A stretch of 64,000 nt of DNA from contig NZ_CP140155.1 of assembly GCF_034479375.1 (NCBI RefSeq), positions 5,122,501-5,186,500 on the forward strand, written 5' to 3'. This document shows positions 40,078 to 48,979 of this stretch, piece after piece. Position numbers and translations under genes: made by a program. The notes under the pieces are model-generated. The model was not told where the DNA came from, searched no databases, and saw nothing but the letters and a program-made list of their open reading frames with translations. Numbering within the stretch: position 1 is the first letter of the stretch; each line of letters begins with the position of its first letter. Source of the DNA: Rhodopseudomonas palustris (GTDB taxonomy: Bacteria; Pseudomonadota; Alphaproteobacteria; Rhizobiales; Xanthobacteraceae).

Positions 40078-41049
40078 ATGAAGGCGTTTTCCGACCTGAC
40101 CGAACGCGAAATCCTCGCGGTGGCGATCGCCGGTGAGGAGGAGGACAGCCGGATCTATCTCGCCTTCGCCGAGGATCTCGCCGAGCGCTATCCGGATTCC
40201 GCGCGCGTGTTCACCGAGATGGCGCAGCAGGAGAAGGGCCATCGCCACATGCTGCTGCGGCTTTACGAGGAGCGCTTCGGTTCCGATCTGCCGCCGGTCC
40301 GGCGCGGCGACGTCAAGGGATTCATCAGGCGCCGGCCGATCTGGCTGACGCGAAACCTGCCGCTCGAGCGCATCCGCAAGGAAGCCGAGACCATGGAGTT
40401 CGAGGCGCAGCGCTTCTACGAGCGCGCCGCCGAACGCGCCACCGACGTGCACATCCGCAGGCTGCTCACCGACCTCGCCGAATTCGAGAAGCGCCACGAG
40501 CAGCGCGCGGCGCAGCTCACCGACAAGATTCTCACCCCCGACGCCCGCAGCGCCGAGGACCACACTGCGCGGCGGATGTTCGTGCTGCAATACGTCCAGC
40601 CGGGCCTCGCCGGGCTGATGGACGGCTCGGTGTCGACGCTGGCGCCGCTGTTCGCCGCCGCCTTCGCGACGCATCAGAACTGGCCGACCTTCCTGGTCGG
40701 CCTCGCCGCCTCGATCGGCGCCGGCATCTCGATGGGCTTTGCGGAGGCTCTATCCGACGACGGCTCGATGACCGGCCGCGGCTCGCCCTGGCTGCGCGGC
40801 GGCATCTGCGGGCTGATGACCACGATCGGCGGCCTCGGCCACACGCTGCCTTATCTGGTTCCCGACTCCTGGGCCAACGCCTTCTGGATCGCCACCGCGA
40901 TCGCCGGCGTCGTGGTGTTCGTCGAACTCTGGGCGATCGCCTACATCCGCGCCAGGTACATGGACACGCCGTTCCTGCAGGCGGTGTTCCAGATCGTGCT
41001 CGGCGGCGTCATCGTGCTGGCGGTGGGAATATTGATCGGTGGCGCGTAG
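40078..41049 (+). CDS. mbfA: Membrane-bound ferritin-like iron exporter MbfA
   Basis: A 323-residue protein joining a ferritin-like (rubrerythrin) domain to a VIT1-type transporter domain. The di-iron ligand set is visible as E20 in [42 protein letters not shown] and [10 protein letters not shown]. The C-terminal half has about five helices ([20 protein letters not shown] onward). In Bradyrhizobium MbfA exports iron and protects against iron and peroxide stress. The Irr-type box directly before the start supports the assignment. Confidence 0.93.
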   Translation: MKAFSDLTEREILAVAIAGEEEDSRIYLAFAEDLAERYPDSARVFTEMAQQEKGHRHMLLRLYEERFGSDLPPVRRGDVKGFIRRRPIWLTRNLPLERIRKEAETMEFEAQRFYERAAERATDVHIRRLLTDLAEFEKRHEQRAAQLTDKILTPDARSAEDHTARRMFVLQYVQPGLAGLMDGSVSTLAPLFAAAFATHQNWPTFLVGLAASIGAGISMGFAEALSDDGSMTGRGSPWLRGGICGLMTTIGGLGHTLPYLVPDSWANAFWIATAIAGVVVFVELWAIAYIRARYMDTPFLQAVFQIVLGGVIVLAVGILIGGA

Positions 41050-41100
41050 GAGGCGGGCGAAGTCAGCGCCACCAGCGCTATTGAAAGTGCATTCCCTCGC

Positions 41101-41160
41101 CCCAAGCACGGCGAGCTCCCTCGCCCCGCTCTTGCGGGGAGAGGGTTCGGGTGAGGGGCG
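41101..41160. repeat. Short palindromic repeat (CTCTCCCCGC family), copy 3
   Basis: CTCCCTCGCCCCGCTCTTGC then GGGGAGAGGGTTCGGGTGAG and GGGCGACGC, between convergent mbfA and the EamA gene. Confidence 0.65.
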
Positions 41161-41208
41161 ACGCGAGTCGCAGCCGCTCGGCCGTGTCGCGGCGTCTTCT
41201 TGCCCCGC

Positions 41209-42147
41209 TCATCGCCTTGCCGCGATGAACACGCCGGCGACCACCATCGCGTAGCCGGCGAGGTGAAACAGCTCCGGCTTCTCGCCGAGCAGCACGATCG
41301 CCATCACCGAGCCGAACACCGGCATCAGATGCAGGAACGGCGCGGAGCGGTTCGGCCCGATCAGCTCGACGCCGCGGTTGAAGCACAGATAGGCCAGCGC
41401 CGACGGGAAGATGACGACATAGGCCAGCGCCGACGCGGTGATCCAGTCGGCGCTCGGCCGGACGCCGGCGGCGAACTCCGCCACGGCGAACGGCAACAGC
41501 AGCAGCGCGCCACCGCCGGTGGTGACCACGAGCAGCGACAGCGGATGCGTCACCGGCCGCTTCGGCATCATCGCCGAATACAGCCCGAACGCGCACAGCG
41601 CGCCCGCCACCATCAGGTCGCCGCGGTTGAGGTCGATGCCGGCCAAAGCCATCAGGTCGCCGCGCAGGATGATGGTGAGCACGCCGAGCAGCGACAGCGC
41701 GATGCCGAGCGTCTGCATCCAGCTCAGCCGCACCCCGAACAGCAGCAGCGACCACAGCGCCACGAACAGCGGCCCCGACGATTGCATCAGCAGCGCGTTG
41801 AGCGCCTGGGTGAATTGCAGGCCCCAATAGGCCAGCGCGTTGTTGATCGCAAAGCCGGTCGCCGACAGCACGATCATCAGGACCCAATGCGCGCGGAGCC
41901 TGCGCCAGTCGCGCTTCAGATGCGGCCAGGCGAACGGCAGCAGCAACAACATCGCGCCGACCCATCGCACGCAGGACAGCGTCACCGGCGGCACATGCCC
42001 GGCGACGGCGCGCGCCAGCACGATATTGCCCGCCCAGAACAGCGAGGTCAGGCTGAGCAGCAGATAGGGCTGGTTGGCGAGCCAGCCGAAGGCCGTGCGG
42101 AACAGGGGGATCAAGCGGGGCGATCTGTTCGAGTGAGGCGCAGCCAC
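41209..42147 (-). CDS. EamA-family exporter 1
   Basis: A roughly 312-residue inner-membrane protein with ten helices in two EamA repeats. The first repeat holds LLLSLTSLFWAGNIVLARAV, PPVTLSCVRWVGAMLLLLPF and LQFTQALNALLMQSSGPLFV; the second ends FGSVMAIVLLGEKPELFH. EamA proteins export metabolites or drugs; no substrate is indicated. The start is uncertain: I chose a GTG at 42147 inside a tandem 20-base repeat. An ATG in the other copy (42167) is out of frame, and an upstream ATG at 42219 would add a Cys/His-rich leader. A close paralogue lies at 43838. Confidence 0.85.
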   Translation of the reverse strand: MAAPHSNRSPRLIPLFRTAFGWLANQPYLLLSLTSLFWAGNIVLARAVAGHVPPVTLSCVRWVGAMLLLLPFAWPHLKRDWRRLRAHWVLMIVLSATGFAINNALAYWGLQFTQALNALLMQSSGPLFVALWSLLLFGVRLSWMQTLGIALSLLGVLTIILRGDLMALAGIDLNRGDLMVAGALCAFGLYSAMMPKRPVTHPLSLLVVTTGGGALLLLPFAVAEFAAGVRPSADWITASALAYVVIFPSALAYLCFNRGVELIGPNRSAPFLHLMPVFGSVMAIVLLGEKPELFHLAGYAMVVAGVFIAARR

Positions 42148-42170
42148 GTCGAGTGAGGCGCAGCCATGCC
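42131..42170. repeat. Tandem 20-base duplication at the EamA start
   Basis: GAGTGAGGCGCAGCCACGTC (42131-42150) is followed at once by GAGTGAGGCGCAGCCATGCC (42151-42170). The units differ at two positions. Because 20 is not a multiple of three, only one of the two possible start codons is in frame with the exporter. Confidence 0.85.
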
Positions 42171-42235
42171 CGAAAACCGAGCCCCGGCAAAGAGCCACCG
42201 CGGAATGCAGGGCATGCATGGGCCCCCTCCACGCT

Positions 42236-42352
42236 CCGTCATTCCGGGGCGCGCGCAGCGCGAACCCGGAATCCCGCGCAGTTCATCCTCGGCAGCGCGG
42301 ATCACCTCTGGATTCCGGGTTCACGCGCCGACGCGCGTGCCCCGGAATGACG
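42236..42352. repeat. Palindromic repeat B (GTCATTCCGGGGCGCG family), copy 3
   Basis: CGTCATTCCGGGGCGCGCGC at the left and GTGCCCCGGAATGACGCGC at the right, enclosing GAACCCGGAATC..GATTCCGGGTTC. Same class as the second half of the repeats at 1986 and 3161. Confidence 0.85.
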
Positions 42353-42376
42353 CGCTTGGGGCGAGCGCGGCCACCG

Positions 42377-43222
42377 TTACTTCTGCGGGCCCGACAACCG
42401 GATGTCGCGTTCGGCGCGGAACACGTTGCTGTAGAGGCTGGCGATCCATTGCTGGCCGCCGGCGGTGGCGTTGAGGTAGCGGATCGCGGTCTGCACGTGC
42501 GGCGCGACGCTGTTCCAATAGAACTGCGGGTACAGATTGATCAGGTCGGCCGGCGAGCCGTAGCCGAGCTGGCGGTTGAGGCCCGCTTCCTCGAATTCGT
42601 GGTACAGCGCGTTGGCCTTGCGGATATAGGCGGGGTCGCCGAGCTGGCCGATCAGATCGGCGGCGCGCAGCAGCGCCGCGTCCTCGCCGCATTGTTCGCC
42701 ATCGGCCGGCATCTGCGGCGGAAACCGCGTGCCTTCGATCGCGCAGGCGATCCGCCCGGCGTCGAGCTCCGCGATGCCGCCGATCCGCTGCTTCACGAAC
42801 AGCTTCGAGCGGTCGACGTGCCACGGCAGCATCGAGGCGTCGGAGGCGCCGCGCGGCAGCGTCGTCCGGCGCCCGCCGGCATCGATCACATAGCCGTCCT
42901 CGCCGTCGTCTTCGAACAGGCCGCGGACATAGCCGATGTCGTGGGTGAGGCAACCGATGATCAGATGCGCGTAGTCCTGCGCCGGGACATGGGTGTACAG
43001 CGCGCGGCCGCGCAGGATGTGATGGCCGGCCAGCGTCACCAGCATGGTGTGCTCGACATTGTGATACAGCGCGTCGCTGTTGCCGATGCACTCCAGCGCC
43101 ATTCGCGCCACCGACGGCACGATCTCGGCGAGATGCGCCTCGGACGCGCCGTAGCGCTGGCGCATGTATTTGCCGAGGAAGTCGCCGAGCGCGTCTGCGG
43201 CCAGTGTCGGAACCGTGATCAT
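42377..43222 (-). CDS. HD-domain metal-dependent phosphohydrolase
   Basis: A 281-residue soluble protein with an HD domain: first ligand in LYHNVEHTMLVTLAG, the HD pair in IIGCLTHDIGYVRG, and a later Asp in LLRAADLIGQLGDPAYIRKA. The pattern resembles cyclic nucleotide phosphodiesterase-like HD proteins, but the natural substrate is unknown. The protein is unrelated in sequence to the HD-GYP protein at 49427. The ATG at 43222 was chosen because the family opens near this point. It is divergent from the DUF1330 gene. Confidence 0.82.
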   Translation of the reverse strand: MITVPTLAADALGDFLGKYMRQRYGASEAHLAEIVPSVARMALECIGNSDALYHNVEHTMLVTLAGHHILRGRALYTHVPAQDYAHLIIGCLTHDIGYVRGLFEDDGEDGYVIDAGGRRTTLPRGASDASMLPWHVDRSKLFVKQRIGGIAELDAGRIACAIEGTRFPPQMPADGEQCGEDAALLRAADLIGQLGDPAYIRKANALYHEFEEAGLNRQLGYGSPADLINLYPQFYWNSVAPHVQTAIRYLNATAGGQQWIASLYSNVFRAERDIRLSGPQK

Positions 43223-43392
43223 GATGGTCGTCCAATGCAACCGTCGCATTGTTCCACGAAACGCCGGGGGGCGGCAATCGCAGCGATGCCGCAGTCGCGT
43301 GCGGCGTCAGAAATCGCTACCGTCTCGCCGCCGGCGGCGGCATGCTGGTCGGCAATGACGGCCGGCAGCCGGTCGATTGCAAGGGAGTGACA

Positions 43393-43821
43393 ATGGGCAT
43401 CGAGCAATTGAACATCGAGGGTCTGAAGGAGCTGGATCGCGAGGACCGCGGGCCTGTGGTGATGGTCAATCTGATGCGGTTCAACGAGAGCGCGGCCGAC
43501 GGCAGCGGCTCCGGCTGGGATGCCTATCTGCGCTACAGCGTGCTGACGGTGCCGATGATCAAGGCGCGCGGCGGCACGCTGCTGTGGACCGGCAACGCCA
43601 AGGCGGTCGCGTTCGGCCACGACGACGGCCGGCATTGGGACTATCTGGCGCTGGTCTACTACCCGTCGATCGACGCGTTCCTCGGGATGATGAACTCGCC
43701 CGAATACGAACTGCAGTGCGCCCCGCTTCGCCACGCCGCCTGCGCCGATCATTTGATCATCTGCACGCGCGAAGCCTACAGCAAGTTCGGCATCGCGGCG
43801 CCGCGGCAGGAGAATCTGTGA
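43393..43821 (+). CDS. DUF1330 family protein
   Basis: A 142-residue soluble protein of the ferredoxin-like alpha/beta-barrel dimer superfamily. The DUF1330 pattern is visible: GPVVMVNLMRFNE, GWDAYLRYSVLTVPMIKARG, TLLWTGNAKAVAFG and VYYPSIDAFLGMMNSPEYE. No function is known for the family. The ATG at 43393 has AAGGGAG upstream. It lies between an HD gene and an EamA exporter, without an evident link to either. Confidence 0.85.
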   Translation: MGIEQLNIEGLKELDREDRGPVVMVNLMRFNESAADGSGSGWDAYLRYSVLTVPMIKARGGTLLWTGNAKAVAFGHDDGRHWDYLALVYYPSIDAFLGMMNSPEYELQCAPLRHAACADHLIICTREAYSKFGIAAPRQENL

Positions 43822-43837
43822 TCGAATCGGCGCGTCC

Positions 43838-44755
43838 TCACGCAGCCGTTTTCGGCTTCCGCGCCGCGACGATCACGCCGGTGAGCACCAGCGCGTAGCC
43901 GGCGGCGTGGTAGAGGTGGGGCCGTTCGCCGAGGAACAGGATCGCCATCGCCGAGCCGAACACCGGGATCAGATGGAAGAACGGCGCCGAGCGGTTGGCG
44001 CCGATCAGCCTGACGCCGCGATTGTAGCACAGATAGGCGAGGATCGACGGGAACAGCACGACGTAGCCGAGCGATCCCAGATTGGCGAGGCTGAGCTCCG
44101 GGCCGGACCGCACCGTCAGCTCCCAGCCGACCAGCGGGATCAGGAACAGCGCGCCGCAGCCGAAGCTGAAGGCGAGGAACGACAGCGCGTGCATCGACGG
44201 ACGGCGCTGCGTCAGCGCGGTGTACAGCCCGAACACCGCCATCGCGGCGACGAACATCAGGTCGCCGCGATTGAGATCGATCGCCGCGAGCTGGGCGATG
44301 TCGCCGTGCAGGATGATCACCACGACGCCGACCATCGACGTCATGATGCCGAGCGCCTGCGTCAGCGTCAGCCGGATGCCGAGCACGATCAGCGCCCAGA
44401 CCGCCACGAACAAAGGTCCGGTCGACTGCAGCAGCAGGATGTTGATCGCGGTGGTGTATTGCAGCGCGGTGTATTGCAGCGTGTTGAAGGTCGAGATGCC
44501 GATGATCGAGATCGCGATCATCAGCCCGAGATGCCGGCGGATCACGCCCCAGTCCGCAATCAGATGCCGGGCGGCGAACGGCAGCACGATCAGGAACGCG
44601 CAGGCCCAGCGCAGGAACGACAGCGTCACCGGCGGAAAATGCCCGGCGGCGGCGCGGCCGACGATGGCGTTGCCGGCCCAGAACAGCGACGTCAGGCTGA
44701 GCAGGAGATAAGGCTGGTCGGCGAGGCGCGCGAAGAGGCGGGGAGCGGAGGGCAC
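43838..44755 (-). CDS. EamA-family exporter 2
   Basis: A 305-residue inner-membrane protein paralogous to the exporter at 41209. Both share LADQPYLLLSLTSLFWAGNA-like openings, FPPVTLSFLRWACAFLIVLP, LLLQSTGPLFVAVWALIV, DLNRGDLMFVAAMAVFGLY and FFHLIPVFGSAMAILFLGE. Ten helices in two EamA repeats are expected. The two genes flank the HD and DUF1330 genes, so a duplication with inserted genes, or two independent acquisitions, is possible. The substrate is unknown. Confidence 0.88.
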   Translation of the reverse strand: MPSAPRLFARLADQPYLLLSLTSLFWAGNAIVGRAAAGHFPPVTLSFLRWACAFLIVLPFAARHLIADWGVIRRHLGLMIAISIIGISTFNTLQYTALQYTTAINILLLQSTGPLFVAVWALIVLGIRLTLTQALGIMTSMVGVVVIILHGDIAQLAAIDLNRGDLMFVAAMAVFGLYTALTQRRPSMHALSFLAFSFGCGALFLIPLVGWELTVRSGPELSLANLGSLGYVVLFPSILAYLCYNRGVRLIGANRSAPFFHLIPVFGSAMAILFLGERPHLYHAAGYALVLTGVIVAARKPKTAA

Positions 44756-44903
44756 GATCTCTGTTCTGCTGAAACGGGAGGCGACTTCTGCCTAAAATTT
44801 CCTCCGCCGCAAGTCCGCCCGCCGGATGGATGCCATGCGGGCGCGTTTCCCGCCGGCCGCGTCGCGCCCGACGCAGCCGCGCAGCCCGGCCGGAACCGTG
44901 CGA

Positions 44904-46187
44904 TCAGACCTGTTCGGTCTTCTTCAGCTTGCCGATGCCGAGGATGTCGAGCATCGCCTTCTCGTAGAAGGTGTCGCTCTCGCCGCGGCTCATCTTGCGC
45001 AGAAAATACTTCTCGAACGCGATCTTGGCGTTGTGCACCCAGGCGCCGGACGACGACCAGTTGACGTTGCGCGGCGGCAGTTGCGGCTGCGCCACGAAGG
45101 CGACGCCGGAATCGCCGAAATCGGCGAGACAGACCGCGTTCCAGGTCGCCTGATGGGTCGGCTCCTGGCCGTCGAGCAGCTGGCGGATGTTGTGCGCCGT
45201 CGCGGTCACCATGGATTCGATCATGAAGCCGGTCTTCGGCACGCCGCACGCCACCGGCGTCGGGCCCATCGGCGGGATCGCGACGCAGACGCCGATCGCG
45301 AACACGTTGCGATATTTCGGATTGCGCTGGTGGTCGTCGATCAGCACGAAGCCGCGCGGATTGACCAGCCCGTCGATGCCGCGCAGCGGCGCGATGCCGC
45401 GGAAGCCGGGGATCAGCATCGAATAGCCGAACGGCAGTTCCGTGGTCTTCTTCACCGAGCCGTCGTCGGCGATCTCTTCCACCGTCATCTTGCCGGGCTC
45501 GATCCTGGCGACGCGGCTGTTGGTCATGAACTTGATGTGGTGCTGGCGCATCTCGCTTTCGAGCAGCGTCTTGGTGTCGCCGACGCCGTCGAGGCCGAGA
45601 TGGCCGATATAGGGCTCCGGCGTGATGAAGGTCATCGGCACCCGGTCGCGGATCTTGCGGCGGCGCAGTTCGGTGTCGAGGATGAAAGTGTATTCGTAGG
45701 CCGGGCCGAAGCAGGACGCGCCCTGCACCGCGCCGGTGATGATCGGGCCGGGATTCTTGCAGAACTGCTCGAATTTCTCGGATGCCTCGATGGCGTGATC
45801 GACGTGGCAGACCGACGACGTGTAGCCGTCGGGGCCGAGCCCTTCGATCTCGTCGAAGGCGAGTTCGGGGCCGGTGGCGATCACCAGGAAATCGTAGTCG
45901 ACGACGCTGCCGTCGGCGAGCTCGACGCGGTTGTTGTCGGGATCGACCTTGGTGGCCGGCACCGGCCGGTAGTCGATGCCGCGGCGCTGGAACACCGGCG
46001 CGAGATCGACCTCGATGGCGTCGCGCGTCCGCCATTTCACCGCGACCCACGGGTTCGACGGCACGAAGTGATAGATCGGATCCTTGGTGACGACGGTGAT
46101 GGTGTCGTCGCGGCCGAGCAGGTCCTTCATCTCGTAGGCCATCACGACGCCGCCGAGGCCGGCGCCCAGAATCAGAACATGTGCCAT
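44904..46187 (-). CDS. sqr: Sulfide:quinone oxidoreductase
   Basis: A 427-residue FAD enzyme of the membrane periphery that oxidises sulfide and reduces quinone. The FAD-binding VLILGAGLGGVVMA is at the N-terminus. The three essential cysteines of Rhodobacter capsulatus SQR (C127, C159, C353) have exact counterparts here: C127 in SSVCHVDHA, C159 in QGASCFGPAYEY and C353 in NAVCLADFG. The second dinucleotide block holds VFAIGVCVAIPPMGPTPVAC. The 3-Cys set argues for a true SQR rather than an NADH dehydrogenase. An operator-like ATTC-N8-GAAT lies 133 bases upstream of its start. Confidence 0.93.
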   Translation of the reverse strand: MAHVLILGAGLGGVVMAYEMKDLLGRDDTITVVTKDPIYHFVPSNPWVAVKWRTRDAIEVDLAPVFQRRGIDYRPVPATKVDPDNNRVELADGSVVDYDFLVIATGPELAFDEIEGLGPDGYTSSVCHVDHAIEASEKFEQFCKNPGPIITGAVQGASCFGPAYEYTFILDTELRRRKIRDRVPMTFITPEPYIGHLGLDGVGDTKTLLESEMRQHHIKFMTNSRVARIEPGKMTVEEIADDGSVKKTTELPFGYSMLIPGFRGIAPLRGIDGLVNPRGFVLIDDHQRNPKYRNVFAIGVCVAIPPMGPTPVACGVPKTGFMIESMVTATAHNIRQLLDGQEPTHQATWNAVCLADFGDSGVAFVAQPQLPPRNVNWSSSGAWVHNAKIAFEKYFLRKMSRGESDTFYEKAMLDILGIGKLKKTEQV

Positions 46188-46319
46188 CGAACCGTCTCCT
46201 TCCGGCCGCCGGCAGCAGGATGCCGAGGCGATGTGGTTTCCTCAGGTCCGGCGTGTTGTCGCCGCTGTTCGTTCGATCGCGGCGTCGCATCGGGGGCGCG
46301 TCGCGTATTATCTTCATAC

Positions 46320-46335
46320 ATTCGTATATTCGAAT
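46320..46335. promoter_or_regulatory. ATTC-N8-GAAT operator-like site upstream of sqr
   Basis: ATTCGTATATTCGAAT. This is the arrangement reported for the sulfide-responsive repressor SqrR (BigR family), ATTC-N8-GAAT, in a short AT-rich island. It fits a sulfide-inducible promoter for sqr. No ArsR-type regulator gene is in the window. Confidence 0.6.
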
Positions 46336-46477
46336 TATGTCAGATATTACCGAAGCCGCAACCTTTATTTCGATGCGTGCCGGGCGCGCATCGCAGCAAT
46401 CGGGCGCCACGCATCCGCGGCGCCCGGATTTGATCCGGGATGTCCTGATCTTGGGTCGGCTCTGGCCGCCGTCGGCG

Positions 46478-46969
46478 CTACGCCGCGGTGATCTGCGGGC
46501 TGTTGTCGAGCACCGCGAGGGTGGTGTCGCCGATCTGGCGCAGATCGCTGGTGAAGCGCGCCGCCAGCGCCTGCATCGGGGCGTTGGATTTCAGGCACTG
46601 CATCTCGATCCGCAGCACGCCGCGCCGGCGCGCCTCCTCGATCATCGCCGCCATCAGTAGCCCGCCGATGCCCCGGCAGCGCCAGTCGTCTTCGACGCTG
46701 AAGGCGGCTTCGGCGCCGTGCTGCGCGCGGTCGGTTTCGAGCAATTCGCAGGCGCCGCGCACCTCGTCGTCCTCGACATAGCCGACCACCGCGCGGCCGT
46801 CGGACAGGGCCGCGCCGGCGTGAAACAGCACGTGGAAGTCGGAGACCTCCTCGAAGAACCGCATCCGCCGCGCCGCCGGATCGAGCCGCACCAGATGATT
46901 GCAATAGCGGTCGGTGTCGGCAGGTGCGAGTGCGCGAACCTGCCCGCGCGGGGCGACCGTTGCCGTCAT
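46478..46969 (-). CDS. GNAT N-acetyltransferase
   Basis: A 163-residue protein with the GNAT fold. The acetyl-CoA loop is in SVEDDWRCRGIGGLLMAAMI (R-x-x-G-x-G). The opening VRALAPADTDRYCNHLVRLD resembles the acetyltransferases that act on other proteins or small amines. The ATG at 46969 has GAGGACC upstream. The acceptor is unknown. Confidence 0.83.
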   Translation of the reverse strand: MTATVAPRGQVRALAPADTDRYCNHLVRLDPAARRMRFFEEVSDFHVLFHAGAALSDGRAVVGYVEDDEVRGACELLETDRAQHGAEAAFSVEDDWRCRGIGGLLMAAMIEEARRRGVLRIEMQCLKSNAPMQALAARFTSDLRQIGDTTLAVLDNSPQITAA

Positions 46970-47102
46970 GATGAGGTCCTCTGGCGAAGCAGCCGGAATC
47001 ATAGACCCCGGGCGGCGCGATGCAAACCTGGTAACGCGCGGTCGCGGCCGAGAACGCGCAAGTGACAAGTAGCAATTTACCGGTGGATGCGCGGTCGCAA
47101 TG

Positions 47103-47579
47103 TCAGTCCGCGGCGATCGGCTTCGCCACCGCACCGAGCGCCTTCACCGCCTCGCGCGGATCGATCTCGATCTGCAGTCCGCGCTGGCCGCCATTGAGAT
47201 ACACGGTGACTTCAGTGAGCGCCGCCTCGTCGATCGCCACCGGCACCCGCTTCTTCTGGCCGAACGGCGAGATGCCGCCGACATGATAGCCGGTCAGCCG
47301 CTCGGCGTCGGCCGGCTTCATCATCCTGGCGCTCTTGCCGCCGAGCGCGCTGGCGAGCTTCTTCATGCTGACCTCGCGATCGGAGGCGATCACCGCGCAG
47401 ACCGGCCTGCCGTCGAGTTCGGCCATCAGCGATTTCAGCATCCGCCGCGGCTCGACGCCGAGCGCGGCGGCGGCCGCCAGCCCGATCGACTCCGCGTCGG
47501 GATCGTAATCGTAACTATGCAATTTGAAGACGACGCCGAGCTTGTCGAGCGTCTGCGTGGCGCGGGTGGATTTGGACAT
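47103..47579 (-). CDS. ybaK: Cys-tRNA(Pro) deacylase, YbaK/EbsC family
   Basis: A 158-residue aminoacyl-tRNA editing protein that hydrolyses Cys-tRNA(Pro), and possibly other mischarged species. Family motifs are VFKLHSYDYDPDAESIGL, VEPRRMLKSLMAELDGRPVC (with the catalytic-region Lys), SDREVSMKKLASALG and GYHVGGISPFGQKKRVPVAI. The length and motif order match YbaK. The ATG at 47579 fits the family better than the upstream frame, which is His/Arg-rich. Confidence 0.9.
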   Translation of the reverse strand: MSKSTRATQTLDKLGVVFKLHSYDYDPDAESIGLAAAAALGVEPRRMLKSLMAELDGRPVCAVIASDREVSMKKLASALGGKSARMMKPADAERLTGYHVGGISPFGQKKRVPVAIDEAALTEVTVYLNGGQRGLQIEIDPREAVKALGAVAKPIAAD

Positions 47580-47674
47580 GGTGGTCGACCGATCGGTATG
47601 CGGCTCTCGCGCCGCGGCGTTGACGTAGCAGATGCAGCGCTCGGCAGGCAATCGCCGGCCGTATCAGCCACGAG

Positions 47675-47799
47675 CCCGTCATTCCGGGGCACGCGCGGTA
47701 GCGCGTGAACCCGGAATCCCGCGCTGTTCTGCGATGCTACGCCGCCCCCATGTCGGGATTCCGGGTTCGCTCGCTCGCGCGAGCGCCCCGGAATGACGG
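47675..47799. repeat. Palindromic repeat B, copy 4
   Basis: CGTCATTCCGGGGCACGCGC ... GCGAGCGCCCCGGAATGACG, enclosing GTGAACCCGGAATCCCGC and GGGATTCCGGGTTCGC. It lies between ybaK and the aldo/keto reductase, both on the minus strand. Confidence 0.85.
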
Positions 47800-47833
47800 T
47801 GGCGTGGCGGGGCCTACCGTCGCAGCGGGCGTG

Positions 47834-48658
47834 CTACTCCTTGTCCCATTCCGGCGAGAACGCCGGCTTGACGAAGCGCTGGTCCTTCGGGAGCTTGGCG
47901 ATCAGCGCGCGATCGTCCTGGTCGAGCTTGATCTTCAGCGCGTCGAGATTGCTCCTCTGGCTGGCTTCGCTGCGCGCCTTCGGAATCGCCATCACGCCGT
48001 CCTGTTCGAGCAGCCAGGCCAGCGCGATCTGGGCGGCGGTGGCGTCGTGCTTGTCGGCGATTTGCTGCAACTCCGGCATGGCGGCGAGCCGGCCCTGCGC
48101 CAGCGGCGCATAGGCGGTCAGCGGCACGCCTTTGCTCTGCATATAGGGCAGCAGCGTCTTCTGGCCGAGCAGCACGTGATACTCGACCTGGTTGCAGGCG
48201 ATCGGCGCCCCGATCTCCTCGATGGCCTGTTTCAGCAGCGCGAGCGGGAAATTGCAGACCCCGATGGCGCGCGCGCCGCCTGCGTCCTTGATCCGCATCA
48301 GCGCCTCCAGGGCGCTCGCGAGGTTCATGTCGGGCGCCGGCCAATGGATCAGATAGAAGTCGACATAGTCGGTCTTCAGCTTGGCGAGGCTCTGGTCGAA
48401 CGCCTTGCGGATCGCCTCGGGCGCGAGGTTCTGCCACCACACTTTGGTGGTGAGGTGGATCTGGTCGCGCGGGACCTCGGTGTCTTCGAGCGCGTCGCCG
48501 ACGAAATCCTCGTTGGCGTACATCTCGGCGGTGTCGATGTGGCGATAGCCCATCGAAAGCGCGCTCAGCACCGCGGCGTGGCAGTCCTTGCCCTGCAGCT
48601 TGAAAGTGCCGAGCCCGAGCCGGGGCACGTTCAGGCCCTGAGTCTGGATTGTCTGCAT
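47834..48658 (-). CDS. Aldo/keto reductase (2,5-diketo-D-gluconate reductase-like)
   Basis: A 274-residue NADPH-dependent reductase of the compact AKR5 type. Catalytic residues are in MGYRHIDTAEMYANED (D and Y), IHLTTKVWWQN (K) and FYLIHWPAPDMN (H). The IPKARSEASQRSN cofactor motif is at the C-terminus. It is a different subfamily from the reductase at 3371. A perfect palindrome (ACGAAT-N4-ATTCGT, 48806-48821) lies about 150 bases upstream. The substrate is unknown. Confidence 0.88.
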   Translation of the reverse strand: MQTIQTQGLNVPRLGLGTFKLQGKDCHAAVLSALSMGYRHIDTAEMYANEDFVGDALEDTEVPRDQIHLTTKVWWQNLAPEAIRKAFDQSLAKLKTDYVDFYLIHWPAPDMNLASALEALMRIKDAGGARAIGVCNFPLALLKQAIEEIGAPIACNQVEYHVLLGQKTLLPYMQSKGVPLTAYAPLAQGRLAAMPELQQIADKHDATAAQIALAWLLEQDGVMAIPKARSEASQRSNLDALKIKLDQDDRALIAKLPKDQRFVKPAFSPEWDKE

Positions 48659-48979
48659 GTTTGGTCCTGCGATTTGCCTTCGGAGCGCGCGTCGGGCCCG
48701 TCCAGAGGGCGGAGGAGGGGGAGTTTGGCGGGTCGCACGGCGTCGTCCGGGGCCGGACCTCGGATTTTTACGAGTTCCCGCGCAGTCGGGTTCCATAGTA
48801 ATTATACGAATACAGATTCGTTCCCGACTATTGTGGCTGTTGCCCTCGCCTGCTGACCCTCCTGAATTGTAGTCGTTCGCCGCCTCTCAGGCAGCGCGTG
48901 CGCGTTCCCGCTTTGGTTTGAATTCAACGAATTTCCCCGGCGGATCGCATCAAGACGCACCGCCGATGTCGCTGCAGAA
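48659..48979. other. Intergenic stretch between divergent AKR and PilZ genes
   Basis: These 321 bases separate divergent genes. The middle is AT-rich for this genome (ATAGTAATTATACGAATACA) and carries the palindrome ACGAAT-ACAG-ATTCGT at 48806-48821, a candidate operator for the reductase. I saw no gene or repeat. Confidence 0.6.

Noticed and set aside
48806..48821. A SqrR-type site before the aldo/keto reductase
   Set aside because: The order is GAAT-N4-ATTC and not ATTC-N8-GAAT, so it does not fit the consensus.
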